A stretch of DNA of 36,796 nt from Acidobacteriota bacterium (lineage in GTDB: Bacteria; Acidobacteriota; Aminicenantia; Aminicenantales; Saccharicenantaceae), in assembly GCA_029571905.1 (NCBI GenBank), contig JAKPXU010000047.1, forward strand, positions 1 through 36,796, read 5' to 3'. The notes below the pieces were generated by a model, which was not told where the DNA came from, ran no database searches, and saw only the letters and a program-made list of their open reading frames with translations. Both the position numbers and the translations under genes were made by a program. Positions 1 through 7,932 of this stretch are shown here, piece after piece. Within the stretch, counting starts at the first letter, position 1; each line of letters starts with the position of its first letter.

Positions 1-43
1 CAGAAACGGTTGGGCGCGAGCGATACAGAGAAATGCTCCTGAC

Positions 44-116
44 TGGGGCGTAGCCAAACCGGTAAGGCAACGGACTTTGGATCCGTCATCTGGAGGTTCG
101 AGTCCTCCCGCCCCAG
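44..116 (+). tRNA. tRNA-Gln (anticodon TTG)
   Basis: The sequence folds as a full cloverleaf. The 7-bp acceptor stem is TGGGGCG (44-50) with CGCCCCA (109-115), and the discriminator is G116. The anticodon stem ACGGA/TCCGT (70-74, 82-86) encloses loop CTTTGGA, giving anticodon TTG at 77-79, which reads glutamine CAA/CAG. The T arm is GGAGG (92-96), TTCGAGT loop (97-103) and CCTCC (104-108). No CCA is encoded, so the tail must be added by tRNA nucleotidyltransferase. It lies about 30 nt before prs; a tRNA-Gln next to prs/rplY/pth is a familiar arrangement in several bacterial phyla. Confidence 0.96.
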
Positions 117-147
117 CTTGTATGAAACCGCAGTAAAGGAAGGCAAA

Positions 148-1080
148 ATGCTAAAAATTTTTTCGGGAAGTTCGAATCCTCAGCTGGCCCAAAGTATTGC
201 CCGCTATTTAAATGTCGAACTCGGCCGTTCGGTGCTTGAGCGTTTCGCCGATGGCGAGATTCATTTTTATATTGACGAGAGCGTGCGGGGCGAAGACGTA
301 TTTGTCATTCAGTCAGGTAGTCACAATGCCAACTTCCATCTGATGGAATTATTTCTGATGCTGGATGCCTTTAAACGGGCTTCAGCTGGTAGAATCACGG
401 CTGTTATTCCTTATTTTGCATATGCCCGCCAGGACTGGAAAGACAGGCCAAGAGTGCCAATTTCAGCGCGCTTGATGGCTGACTTGCTGGAAACAGCCGG
501 TGCCAATCGGGTTTTGACTATGGACCTTCATTCGCCTCAGATCCAGGGATTCTTTTCCATCCCTGTGGATAATCTTATGGCCGCACCGGTCATTGCCAAT
601 CATATCAAAAAGCTACAGCTGGATAATTTGACCGTGGTCTCTCCGGATGCAGGCGGGGTTGGTCGGGCCAGGGTTTTCGCCCAGAGGCTGAACGCTCGCC
701 TGGCCATCATTGATAAAAGGCGGCCGGCTCCCAATGTAGCCCAGGTTCTCCATGTAATTGGTGATGTCAGAGATCAGAATGTGTTGATCTTTGATGATAT
801 GGTGGATACTGCCGGGACGTTAACCTTGGGTGTTGAGGCTCTCAAGCGAGAAGGTGCCAAACAGATTTTAGCTGCCTGTACTCATCCGGTGCTGTCCGGC
901 CCGGCGGTGAACAGGATTCATCAATCAGCTCTGGAGAAAATTTATGTCACCGACACCATTCCTCTTAAAGAAGAGGCCTGTAACAATTCTAAATTTGAAG
1001 TCCTGTCAGTTGCTGAGCTTTTTGGCGAAGCTATAAGAAGAATAAATGAGGGTAGCTCGGTTAGCTCTCTCTTTTCGTAA
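148..1080 (+). CDS. prs: Ribose-phosphate pyrophosphokinase (PRPP synthetase)
   Basis: Transfers pyrophosphate from ATP to ribose 5-phosphate to give PRPP, the cytoplasmic precursor of purines, pyrimidines, histidine, tryptophan and NAD. I chose the ATG at 148 over a TTG at 118 in the same frame: AAAGGA at 135-140 is a good ribosome site, and the protein then begins MLKIFSGSSNPQLAQ, as class I enzymes do. The 310 residues match the usual 310-320. Visible motifs are the ATP-binding YARQDWKDR (about 92-100), SPDAGGVGRA (about 165-174) and the PRPP-binding loop FDDMVDTAGT (about 215-224). rplY follows after 11 nt with a strong Shine-Dalgarno site, so the two are probably cotranscribed, as in many bacteria. 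Confidence 0.97.
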   Translation: MLKIFSGSSNPQLAQSIARYLNVELGRSVLERFADGEIHFYIDESVRGEDVFVIQSGSHNANFHLMELFLMLDAFKRASAGRITAVIPYFAYARQDWKDRPRVPISARLMADLLETAGANRVLTMDLHSPQIQGFFSIPVDNLMAAPVIANHIKKLQLDNLTVVSPDAGGVGRARVFAQRLNARLAIIDKRRPAPNVAQVLHVIGDVRDQNVLIFDDMVDTAGTLTLGVEALKREGAKQILAACTHPVLSGPAVNRIHQSALEKIYVTDTIPLKEEACNNSKFEVLSVAELFGEAIRRINEGSSVSSLFS

Positions 1081-1091
1081 GGAGGAAAAAC

Positions 1092-1760
1092 ATGACCCTG
1101 GTAATTAAGGCTGAGACAAGAAAAGAAATCGGGAAAAATGCAGCTGGGCGTTTGAGAAGGCAGGGCCTGGTCCCCGCCATTCTTTATGGTGGTAAAGGGG
1201 CCAGCCAGCCCTTGACTCTCAAGAAAAAGGACATCCTGGAAATTCTCAAGTCCCAGACGGGAGAAAACACTATCTTCCGGGTAACCATAGATTCTGAAGA
1301 AAAAGATGTAATGCTCAAAGACATTCAGATCAATCCTGTGACCGATGAATTAACCCATGTTGACCTGATTGAAATTTCGATGGATAAACCGGTCAGGGTG
1401 TCGGTGCCAGTCGAACTGGTTGGGGAGCCAGTTGGGGTAAAAGTAGAAGGTGGTGTGGCTGATTTCCTGTTGCGTGAACTGGAAGTCGAATGTCTGCCAA
1501 GAGAAATTCCTGAAGCAATTAAAATTGACATCAGCAATCTTCATATTCATCAGTCCTTTAAAGTCCAGAACCTGGATCTTCCTGCTGGGGTTAAGGTTTA
1601 TGCTGATCCCAATGCGGCTATGGTGGTCATAAGCAGTGTGGCGGAAGAAGCCGCTCCAGCCCCAACTGAGGAAGTAATCGAAGGAGTTGAAGCCAAGGAA
1701 CCGGAGCTTATCAGGAAGGAACGCAAGAAGGAAGAAGAAGAGCAACCCAAGGAGTCATAA
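1092..1760 (+). CDS. rplY: 50S ribosomal protein L25, long CTC/TL5 type
   Basis: Binds 5S rRNA in the large subunit. At 222 residues it is the long TL5/CTC form, not the roughly 95-residue E. coli form. The N-terminal 5S-binding domain (about 1-92) includes GRLRRQGLVPAILYGG, and the C-terminal beta domain (about 95-185) includes the typical VPVELVGEPVGVK. The final 35 residues are a low-complexity tail rich in Glu and Lys. AAGGAGG at 1079-1085 precedes the ATG. The stop codon abuts the GTG start of pth, so translation is probably coupled. The family also includes general stress protein Ctc, but the ribosomal role is the safer call. Confidence 0.96.
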   Translation: MTLVIKAETRKEIGKNAAGRLRRQGLVPAILYGGKGASQPLTLKKKDILEILKSQTGENTIFRVTIDSEEKDVMLKDIQINPVTDELTHVDLIEISMDKPVRVSVPVELVGEPVGVKVEGGVADFLLRELEVECLPREIPEAIKIDISNLHIHQSFKVQNLDLPAGVKVYADPNAAMVVISSVAEEAAPAPTEEVIEGVEAKEPELIRKERKKEEEEQPKES

Positions 1761-2345
1761 GTGTGGCTGGTGGTGGGGCTGGGCAATCCTGGTTCGAAGT
1801 ATGCGGGTACCAGGCACAACGCCGGCTTTATGGTTGTGCAGCGCCTTGGGCAAAGATGGGACGTTGAGTTCGACCGGAGAGGTAATAGCTCACGCCTGGC
1901 CGAAGCCAGACGCGGCCGAACAAGAATATTTCTGGCCCTGCCGCAGACCTTCATGAACCAGAGCGGCCAGGCAGTTCAATCACTCCTCTCTACCTATAAA
2001 GTTAAGCCTGAAAATCTTCTGGTCATTTATGATGACCTTGATCTTTTGCTGGGCGAAATCAGAATAAGGCCAGATGGCAGCCCGGGCAGCCATAAAGGAA
2101 TGAGGTCTATTGTTGAGGCCATAGGCACGACAATGTTTCCAAGAATCAGGCTGGGCATTGGTCCAAGACCAGAGGCAGTGGAAGCGGTCGATTATGTTCT
2201 AAGCCGGTTTTCGGAAGAAGAAAAGCCAAAAATAAAAGAGGCAGTAGAGAAAGCCTGCCAGGCAGTAGAGATGATTGTGGCTGGTCATCTGGCGGAGGCT
2301 ATGAATACTTTCAACCGACGTCAGGTTGATTTTTTAGAAAAATAG
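1761..2345 (+). CDS. pth: Peptidyl-tRNA hydrolase
   Basis: Releases tRNA from prematurely dissociated peptidyl-tRNA in the cytoplasm. Starts at GTG immediately after the rplY stop, with AAGGAG at 1749-1754 inside the end of rplY. The 194 residues match the family. Visible features are WLVVGLGNPGSKY with Asn9, catalytic His19 in TRHNAGF, the FMNQSG motif near 65, and YDDLDLLLGEIR. In the substrate-binding loop the usual HNG is HKG (SPGSHKGMRSI), so the Asn equivalent to E. coli Asn114 is replaced by Lys. I treat this as family variation, not loss of function. Confidence 0.96.
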   Translation: MWLVVGLGNPGSKYAGTRHNAGFMVVQRLGQRWDVEFDRRGNSSRLAEARRGRTRIFLALPQTFMNQSGQAVQSLLSTYKVKPENLLVIYDDLDLLLGEIRIRPDGSPGSHKGMRSIVEAIGTTMFPRIRLGIGPRPEAVEAVDYVLSRFSEEEKPKIKEAVEKACQAVEMIVAGHLAEAMNTFNRRQVDFLEK

Positions 2346-2347
2346 GA

Positions 2348-2392
2348 TAAAATGGATTTTTACTCCTTGCTCCTTTGCCCAGGCAAAGGGGC
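2348..2392 (+). promoter_or_regulatory. Possible rpsF promoter and leader hairpin
   Basis: Between pth and rpsF there is a TAAAAT box at 2348-2353. A GC-rich hairpin follows at 2369-2392: ten pairs (GCTCCTTTGC with GCAAAGGGGC, one T-G wobble) closed by a CCAG loop. There is no T-run after it, so it does not look like an intrinsic terminator. It lies 24 nt before the rpsF start in what would be a short 5' leader. S6:S18 autoregulatory leaders are known before rpsF in many bacteria, but I cannot match this hairpin to the published consensus. No convincing -35 is visible. Confidence 0.35.
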
Positions 2393-2415
2393 TGTAAATC
2401 CACAGGGAGGATCAA

Positions 2416-2814
2416 ATGAATCAGTATGAAACAGGCTTTATAATAGCCCCTAACCTATCTGAAGAAGAAACTTCTGCTTTGATTATTCAAATGGCAGAAG
2501 TTGTTTCGGCCAAAAAAGGGCGGATGATCAAGCAGGACTTATGGGGGAAGCGCAAGCTGGCCTACCCGATCAAGAGATTTCAGGAAGGTTTCTATGTGTT
2601 TTTTAATTATGAGGGAACAGAGATCGTTCCAGCCGAGCTGGAAAGAAAATTCAAACAAACGGATTCGATTTTGAGGTTTATGACGGTGAAGAAAACTCCT
2701 GGCGAGCAGGTGAAAACCAAGAAAAAGGAAAAAACAGCAGCTCCAGTCTCTCCAGAGCCGGCACCGGCTGCAGGCGAAACCAATCCGGAACTAAACCATG
2801 AGGAGGCAAAGTAA
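2416..2814 (+). CDS. rpsF: 30S ribosomal protein S6
   Basis: Small-subunit protein that pairs with S18 on the 16S rRNA platform. The start [18 protein letters not shown] and the central [20 protein letters not shown] (about 42-61) are characteristic. The core ends near residue 97, and the last 35 residues are a Lys/Pro/Ala/Glu tail common in longer S6 proteins. A good GGGAGGA site precedes the ATG. The 3' end holds AGGAGG at 2801-2806, which serves as the ribosome site of rpsR, whose start is 2 nt past the rpsF stop. S6, S18 and L9 in this order is a widely conserved ribosomal cluster. Confidence 0.97.
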   Translation: MNQYETGFIIAPNLSEEETSALIIQMAEVVSAKKGRMIKQDLWGKRKLAYPIKRFQEGFYVFFNYEGTEIVPAELERKFKQTDSILRFMTVKKTPGEQVKTKKKEKTAAPVSPEPAPAAGETNPELNHEEAK

Positions 2815-2815
2815 G

Positions 2816-3082
2816 ATGGCCATCAGAGAAGAACGAGAAAAAACAGACAGAGTACCTGGACGGAAATTTTTCCCTCCCAAGCGAAAGGTTTGCCGATTTT
2901 GTGAGCGCAATTTAACTGATATAGATTATAAATCAGTCGATATCCTTCACCGCTATATTCCGGATCGGGCTAAAATCGCACCCAGAAGAATAACCGGTAC
3001 CTGTGCTTATCACCAGAGAAAGCTGGCCCGGGCTATCAAAAGAGCCAGAATCATGGCGCTGCTGCCCTTCGTTGAAGATTGA
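2816..3082 (+). CDS. rpsR: 30S ribosomal protein S18
   Basis: Binds S6 in the 30S platform. I chose the ATG at 2816 ([12 protein letters not shown]), not the in-frame ATG at 2798 inside rpsF, because AGGAGG at 2801-2806 sits correctly for 2816. The product is 88 residues. It has the family core [21 protein letters not shown] and the terminal [20 protein letters not shown]. Cysteines in VCRFCERN and GTCAYHQ may form a zinc-ribbon-like C+ form, inferred from the spacing only. The next gene, rplI, begins 17 nt downstream. Confidence 0.97.
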   Translation: MAIREEREKTDRVPGRKFFPPKRKVCRFCERNLTDIDYKSVDILHRYIPDRAKIAPRRITGTCAYHQRKLARAIKRARIMALLPFVED

Positions 3083-3099
3083 AGCCAAGGAGACACCTG

Positions 3100-3591
3100 A
3101 TGATGAAAGTAATACTCTTAGAGAGTGTTGAGAAAGTCGGGAAAAAGGGCGATGTCCTGAATGTTGCTCCTGGTTTTGCCCGAAATTATCTTATTCCGCG
3201 GAAGTTAGCCATGGAGGTTACTCCCAGCAATATCAAGATGGTGGAAATGCGGCAGCAAGCTCTTAAGAAGAAGGAAGAAAAAGAGCGGTTATCTTACCAG
3301 GAACAGATTAATAAGCTGAATGAAGTGCACCTGGAAATAAGGCGTCGCTCCAGCGAGAAAGATGTCATCTTTGGTTCGGTCTCAGCTGCAGATATTCAGG
3401 AAGAATTGGCCAGACTCGGCTTTGAAATAGATAAGAAAAAGATCATGCTCGATGAACCAATTAAACGTCTGGGGACTTTTACCATCCCCATCAAAATTTA
3501 CCACGACGAGCGGGCAGAAATAAAAGTAACAGTCAGCAAGGAAGAACCAACAACCTCCGGGTCAACTGCCGAAGAACAGAAAAACAGCTGA
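3100..3591 (+). CDS. rplI: 50S ribosomal protein L9
   Basis: Large-subunit protein with two RNA-binding domains joined by a long helix. The N-domain shows KVILLESVEKVGKKGD and the signature GFARNYLIPRKLA. A charged helix follows (about 45-80), and then a C-domain containing SSEKDVIFGSVSAADI. The product is 163 residues, slightly longer than the usual 150 because of a Ser/Thr/Glu tail. AAGGAG at 3087-3092 gives 7-nt spacing to ATG 3100 and 10 nt to ATG 3103, so either methionine could start. A TTG at 3079 in the same frame is too far upstream to be likely. Confidence 0.95.
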   Translation: MMKVILLESVEKVGKKGDVLNVAPGFARNYLIPRKLAMEVTPSNIKMVEMRQQALKKKEEKERLSYQEQINKLNEVHLEIRRRSSEKDVIFGSVSAADIQEELARLGFEIDKKKIMLDEPIKRLGTFTIPIKIYHDERAEIKVTVSKEEPTTSGSTAEEQKNS

Positions 3592-3634
3592 GCTTGGGAA
3601 CGGGTGCAGGCGCTATCCCATCTCTTTAGTTTAA

Positions 3635-3643
3635 TGATAAATT
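3635..3643 (+). promoter_or_regulatory. Possible extended -10 upstream of dnaB
   Basis: TGATAAATT at 3635-3643 fits an extended -10 (TG, one base, TAAATT) in the 85-nt gap between rplI and dnaB. The transcription start would be near 3650, 27 nt before the dnaB ATG. I see no good -35. Read-through from the ribosomal genes is equally possible. Confidence 0.3.
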
Positions 3644-3676
3644 AGAGGGAGGAAGTATCTCGAAGAGAGAGTAAGG

Positions 3677-5041
3677 ATGGAACTCGATTTAACCGTTCTC
3701 AAAAAAATGCCTCCCCACAGTCTGGAAGCCGAAAAGACAGTTCTGGGGGGAATTCTGGTTAATAACGCTCACCTTAATATTGTGCTGAGCTCTGTCACAC
3801 CGGAAGATTTCTATAAAGAAAACCACCGGTTGATTCTGGAAACTATGATCAGTCTCATGGATAAAGGTCAGCCCATAGATCTGCTAACCCTGAGTGAAGA
3901 GCTGCAAAAGGCTGGCCACCTGGAAGAGGTGGGAGGTTCTTCCTATCTGGCTTCGCTGCTGGATGGAGTCCCACGAAGCTTGAATATCAGCTACCATGCT
4001 CAAATTATTAAAGAAAAATCCCTGCTGAGAAAGCTTATTCTCTCTTCATCCAAGATTATTAACGACTCTTATGAACAACAGGTTGATCCGGACACACTTA
4101 TCAGCGAAGCCCAACAGGCTATCGTCGAAATTGCTGAAGAGAAAATCAGACCAGGTTTTATTCCGCTCGCCTCGTTAACCGGTCCAATGCTGGAGACCAT
4201 CCGGCAATTGGTTGACCGGAAAGAAGCGGTAACCGGCGTGCCATCTGGATTTGTCGATCTGGATAACCTGACGGCTGGTTTTCATCCCTCAGAATTTATT
4301 GTGGTCGCTGCTCGTCCCTCGATGGGCAAGACGGCTCTATCCCTGAACATGACTCAATACATTGGTCTTCAGACTGATTATCATGCTGGGTTTTTTTCTA
4401 TAGAAATGTCAAAAGAACAGGTGGTCTTGCGTCTGCTATGTGCTGAGGCTAAGGTCGATTTGAAGAAAGCCAGATCAGGCTTTATCAGTGACAGGGAATT
4501 TGAGCGGCTGCGTCTGGCTGGCGAGACTCTATCTCAGGCCAGGATCTACATTGATGAGTCGCCAGCCCTGACCGTGATGGAGATGAAAGCCAAGTGTCGG
4601 CGGTTAAAACTGGAAGGCCATCTGGATATTGTATTTGTTGATTATATACAGCTGATGAGGACAGGCGGCCGATTTGAAAATCGCAATCAGGAAATGTCCT
4701 TTATTTCCAGATCACTTAAAGAGCTGGCCAAGGAACTTCAGATACCGGTAGTGGGGATTTCCCAGCTGAGCCGGGCGCCAGAAAAAATGAGAAAAGAACC
4801 AAAACCAGTTCTATCCGATCTCCGCGAATCGGGAGCCATTGAACAGGATGCGGACGTAGTCATCTTTATTTATCGCCCTGATTATTACCACCCCGATGAT
4901 GAGGCTCTCAAAGGTCTGGCTGAAATCAGTGTGGCCAAGCAAAGAAATGGTCCGCTGGGAGTTGTCCCTCTGGTCTTTTTGAGAGAATACGCCAAGTTTG
5001 TTAATATGGATTATGCGTATCGAGCAGAAGATGAAAGTTGA
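3677..5041 (+). CDS. dnaB: Replicative DNA helicase DnaB
   Basis: Hexameric 5'-3' helicase that unwinds the chromosomal replication fork and recruits primase. The N-terminal domain opens with PPHSLEAEKTVLGGIL (about 12-27). The RecA-like ATPase has Walker A in ARPSMGKTAL (about 212-221), Walker B in IVFVDYIQLM (about 318-327), and the late motif LRESGAIEQDADVV (about 383-396). Its 454 residues match intein-free family members. A weak GTAAGG site precedes the ATG. Its position after rpsF-rpsR-rplI is the common bacterial order. The mlaE start lies inside its last codons, so the two are translationally coupled, which is an unusual neighbour for dnaB. Confidence 0.97.
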   Translation: MELDLTVLKKMPPHSLEAEKTVLGGILVNNAHLNIVLSSVTPEDFYKENHRLILETMISLMDKGQPIDLLTLSEELQKAGHLEEVGGSSYLASLLDGVPRSLNISYHAQIIKEKSLLRKLILSSSKIINDSYEQQVDPDTLISEAQQAIVEIAEEKIRPGFIPLASLTGPMLETIRQLVDRKEAVTGVPSGFVDLDNLTAGFHPSEFIVVAARPSMGKTALSLNMTQYIGLQTDYHAGFFSIEMSKEQVVLRLLCAEAKVDLKKARSGFISDREFERLRLAGETLSQARIYIDESPALTVMEMKAKCRRLKLEGHLDIVFVDYIQLMRTGGRFENRNQEMSFISRSLKELAKELQIPVVGISQLSRAPEKMRKEPKPVLSDLRESGAIEQDADVVIFIYRPDYYHPDDEALKGLAEISVAKQRNGPLGVVPLVFLREYAKFVNMDYAYRAEDES

Positions 5042-5846
5042 GTCTATCGAAAAAGAAACTAAGGTGGAAAGTCGATTCCAGACTGGACTCTTGGCGCGGT
5101 TTTTTTCTGGTGTGGCCGAGGTCTTTGAGCTGATTGTCCGGGCAAGTCGAGGCTTATTTCAGAAGCCGTTCGAAAAGGCAAATTTTGTTCAGCAGCTGGA
5201 AGAAGTTGGGGTTAATTCTCTGCCGGTAGTGGCTTTAACGGCGGCTTTTGGCGGGCTGGTTTTTGGCCTCCAATCTTACCTGGCTTTTCACCGCTATATT
5301 GGGCCTGGTTCAGAAGCTCAGGCCGGTTCAATCATAGCGGTTGGCCTTTGTCGAGAATTAATTCCTATTCTGGTTGGTTTAATGGTGGCCGGACGGGTTG
5401 GTTCATCTATGGCGGCTGAGATTGGCACCATGAAAATTACAGAACAAATTGATGCCCTGATCAGCCTGGGGGCCAATCCGGTCAATTATCTGGTTGTGCC
5501 CAGGACTCTGGCCAGTATTATTATGGTCCCGGCCCTGACTGTTTACGGTGATTTTATAGGTATTTTTGGTGGCTATGCTTATAATGTTTTGCTGATGAAT
5601 GTGAACCATACGCTTTATGTTAATACCACCCTGAAGTATTTTGAGATGTGGGATATCTCGGTCGGGGTCATCAAAGCGGTGGTCTTTGGCTTCCTGATTG
5701 CTATTATTGGCTGCTGGCAGGGTCTGAGTACCGAGGGTGGAGCTGAAGGTGTCGGCCGAGCTACGACTAAATCAGTCGTCGTCTCCAGCATCTGCATTTT
5801 GATTATCAATTTTTTCTTAAGCAAAGTTTTGCCGGCGACTCTATGA
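5031..5846 (+). CDS. mlaE: MlaE-type ABC transporter permease (lipid transport)
   Basis: Inner-membrane permease of the MCE/Mla lipid transporter. I chose ATG 5031, which overlaps the dnaB stop by 11 nt; an upstream TTG at 4998 lies deep inside dnaB. The 271 residues contain the family's hallmarks: FVQQLEEVGVNSLPVV (about 54-69), then a hydrophobic region with GLCRELIPILVGLMVAGRVG and SSMAAEIGTMKITEQIDAL, and further membrane segments to the end. About five to six membrane segments are visible. mlaF begins 9 nt downstream and mlaD follows, giving an E-F-D order. Direction of lipid movement cannot be read from sequence. Confidence 0.93.
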   Translation: MKVESIEKETKVESRFQTGLLARFFSGVAEVFELIVRASRGLFQKPFEKANFVQQLEEVGVNSLPVVALTAAFGGLVFGLQSYLAFHRYIGPGSEAQAGSIIAVGLCRELIPILVGLMVAGRVGSSMAAEIGTMKITEQIDALISLGANPVNYLVVPRTLASIIMVPALTVYGDFIGIFGGYAYNVLLMNVNHTLYVNTTLKYFEMWDISVGVIKAVVFGFLIAIIGCWQGLSTEGGAEGVGRATTKSVVVSSICILIINFFLSKVLPATL

Positions 5847-5855
5847 TAGAAGACC

Positions 5856-6608
5856 ATGACCAAGATTAAAATTGACAACCTGTACAAATCCTTTGGCCAG
5901 AAACAGGTCCTTAAAGGGGTTAATCTGGAAGTAGAAGAAGGCGAAATTATGGTCATTATCGGGCAAAGCGGCTCGGGTAAGAGTGTCCTTCTTAAACATA
6001 TTATTGGCATAATGAAGCCGGATGCTGGTGAGATCTATGTTGATGGTCAGGTAATGAACGCTTTCACCGAAAGGGAATTGCTGAAAATGAGCCGCAAGTT
6101 TGGCATGCTTTTTCAGGGATCAGCCCTTTTTGATTCACTGACGGTTGAGGAAAATGTGGCCTTTGGCCTCAGGCGGCATACCACGCTTTCCGACGAGGAG
6201 ATAAAAAAGGTCGTACGGGCCAGTTTAGAGAGAGTTGGCCTGCGAGACATTGAGCATTTGCTGCCTTATGAACTATCAGGTGGGATGAAAAAAAGAGTTG
6301 GACTGGCCAGAGCTATTGCCTATGGACCGGAAATTATTCTCTATGATGAGCCGACCACCGGCCTTGATCCAATTAGATCTGACGCCATCAATAATTTGAT
6401 CTTGCAATTAAAAAGAGATCTGAACGTGACCTCTATCGTCATTACTCATGACATGAATAGCACTTATAAAGTGGCCGACCGGATTGCCATGCTGTATGAA
6501 GGTCGGATTATTGAAGTTGGTAGCACCGAAGAAATTAGAAATTCGCCCAATCCGATAGTCCAGCAATTTATCAACGGTCGGGCGACTGGACCAATAGCTG
6601 AATGGTGA
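5856..6608 (+). CDS. mlaF: MlaF-type ABC transporter ATPase (lipid transport)
   Basis: Cytoplasmic ATPase energising the MlaE/MlaD complex. Its 250 residues carry all ABC motifs: Walker A GQSGSGKS (36-43), Q-loop in MLFQGSALFDSLTV (84-97), signature LSGGM (140-144), Walker B ILYDEP (161-166) with TTGLDP as D-loop, and the switch His in VITHDM. SGGMKKRVGLARAI is typical of the Mkl/MlaF subgroup. It lies between mlaE and mlaD at 9-10 nt spacing. The regulatory STAS protein MlaB is not encoded nearby. Confidence 0.94.
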   Translation: MTKIKIDNLYKSFGQKQVLKGVNLEVEEGEIMVIIGQSGSGKSVLLKHIIGIMKPDAGEIYVDGQVMNAFTERELLKMSRKFGMLFQGSALFDSLTVEENVAFGLRRHTTLSDEEIKKVVRASLERVGLRDIEHLLPYELSGGMKKRVGLARAIAYGPEIILYDEPTTGLDPIRSDAINNLILQLKRDLNVTSIVITHDMNSTYKVADRIAMLYEGRIIEVGSTEEIRNSPNPIVQQFINGRATGPIAEW

Positions 6609-6618
6609 GGAGCTAATT

Positions 6619-7932
6619 ATGACAACAAATAGAGAAATAAAAATTGGTATCTTTGTCACCGGGTTGTTACTCCTGCTGGCCCTGGCCATCATTTTCATTG
6701 GTGATATAGGGGGTTTATTTAAGAAACAGGGTTATGAGGTTTATGCCCTCTTTGACTCGGCTCTGGGGCTGGAAAATAAAGCTTCAGTTAAACTGGCTGG
6801 AATAAAAATCGGTGAGGTCAAGGATATTACTCTGTCCGGACGTCGAGCAAAAGTCGGCATGATGATTTATCCTGAGCATCAGATTCCACGCGGCTCAAGG
6901 GCAACTCTGTCTTCTCTTGGTATTCTGGGAGAAAAATATGTGGAGATCGTTCCTGGCCAGGAAGAGACCTTTTATCAGAGCGGAGAAGTTATGGAATCGC
7001 TGCCTCCTATCAGTTTTGACCAGCTGGGTACACTATTCATGTCAATGGGCGAGGACCTCAAAAAAATCAGCAGTTCGGTCAATAAAATTATCACGCCAGA
7101 ACTGGGCAAGAATATCAGTCAGACTATCGAGCATCTGGCTAAACTGAGCGCCGAACTCGATTCTCTGGTTCAAGAAAATAAGGCTTCACTCCATCAAACG
7201 CTCGCTGGCTCAGCCCGCACCGTTGATAATCTTAATCTTCATCTAGAAGCAATTTCTGAAGACATCAAGGAGACTCTACATGAAATTCAGAGCCTGGTCG
7301 GAGATAATAAAGTAGCTGTTGAGGAAAATCTGGAACAGTTAAAAGAAGATCTGACCACTCTGGGTAAAACTTTACAAAGCCTGAATGAGACGCTGGAAAA
7401 AGTAAATAAAGGGCAGGGCACGGTTGGTAAGCTGGTTAACGATCCTTCTCTTTATGAGGAAACAAAAAGCACCTTGCAGGAGGTGCAGAAAATTACTTCG
7501 GGCTTTTCGCCTCTTAAGGCAGGGGTAGGTCTAGAAGGCAGCTATTATGGTGAGAGTGATCTTTTTAAGGGTTCTCTATATGGCAGCTTGACCTGGAAAA
7601 ACAGAGCTTTTTTATCGGCCGGTCTGATCAATGATCCCTTCCGGGACAAATTTGTTTATTCACTGCAGGGAGGCTATAAAACCGGTCCTCTGGCCCTGCG
7701 GGCCGGATTGATAGAATCTTATTTTGGAGCAGGAATGGATCTTTATCTCTTTAATAACAGGCTGAATATAGGAGCGGAGGGCTTTAATTTTAATCGCGAT
7801 CCCCGGCCTCAGTTTCGGGTTTTTGGCCGTCTTTATCCGGTTAAAAATATCTATCTGGTAGTTGGTTTGGATGATTTTACTCTGGCTGAGCGACGAGAGC
7901 TTTATTTTGGTCTGGGATTTGAGTTTAAATGA
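6619..7932 (+). CDS. mlaD: MlaD-type MCE protein with C-terminal barrel-like domain
   Basis: Substrate-binding partner of MlaEF. At 437 residues it is far longer than E. coli MlaD (about 183). In order: a short cytoplasmic start, one membrane helix (about 10-29), an MCE domain (about 38-116) with LGLENKASVKLAGIKIGEV and ATLSSLGILGEKYVEI, a long helical region (about 130-295), the motif GQGTVGKLVNDPSLYEE (265-281), and a last 139 residues of alternating polar and hydrophobic stretches rich in Gly, Tyr and Phe. These look like roughly ten beta strands and end FGLGFEFK, resembling an outer-membrane barrel. Long MlaD proteins with fused barrels, proposed to bridge both membranes, are known from diderm Firmicutes such as Veillonella. 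The barrel call here is inference from residue pattern. Its stop overlaps the radA ATG (ATGA). Confidence 0.9.
   Translation: MTTNREIKIGIFVTGLLLLLALAIIFIGDIGGLFKKQGYEVYALFDSALGLENKASVKLAGIKIGEVKDITLSGRRAKVGMMIYPEHQIPRGSRATLSSLGILGEKYVEIVPGQEETFYQSGEVMESLPPISFDQLGTLFMSMGEDLKKISSSVNKIITPELGKNISQTIEHLAKLSAELDSLVQENKASLHQTLAGSARTVDNLNLHLEAISEDIKETLHEIQSLVGDNKVAVEENLEQLKEDLTTLGKTLQSLNETLEKVNKGQGTVGKLVNDPSLYEETKSTLQEVQKITSGFSPLKAGVGLEGSYYGESDLFKGSLYGSLTWKNRAFLSAGLINDPFRDKFVYSLQGGYKTGPLALRAGLIESYFGAGMDLYLFNNRLNIGAEGFNFNRDPRPQFRVFGRLYPVKNIYLVVGLDDFTLAERRELYFGLGFEFK

Noticed and set aside
1-53. Possible C-terminal tail of an upstream gene
   Set aside because: Two frames reach stops at 40-42 and 51-53, but too few residues are present to choose a frame or a family, although ispE often sits here in other genomes.
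1350-1745. 131-codon minus-strand frame opposite rplY
   Set aside because: Lies wholly opposite a clear ribosomal protein gene and its translation has no family resemblance or ribosome site.
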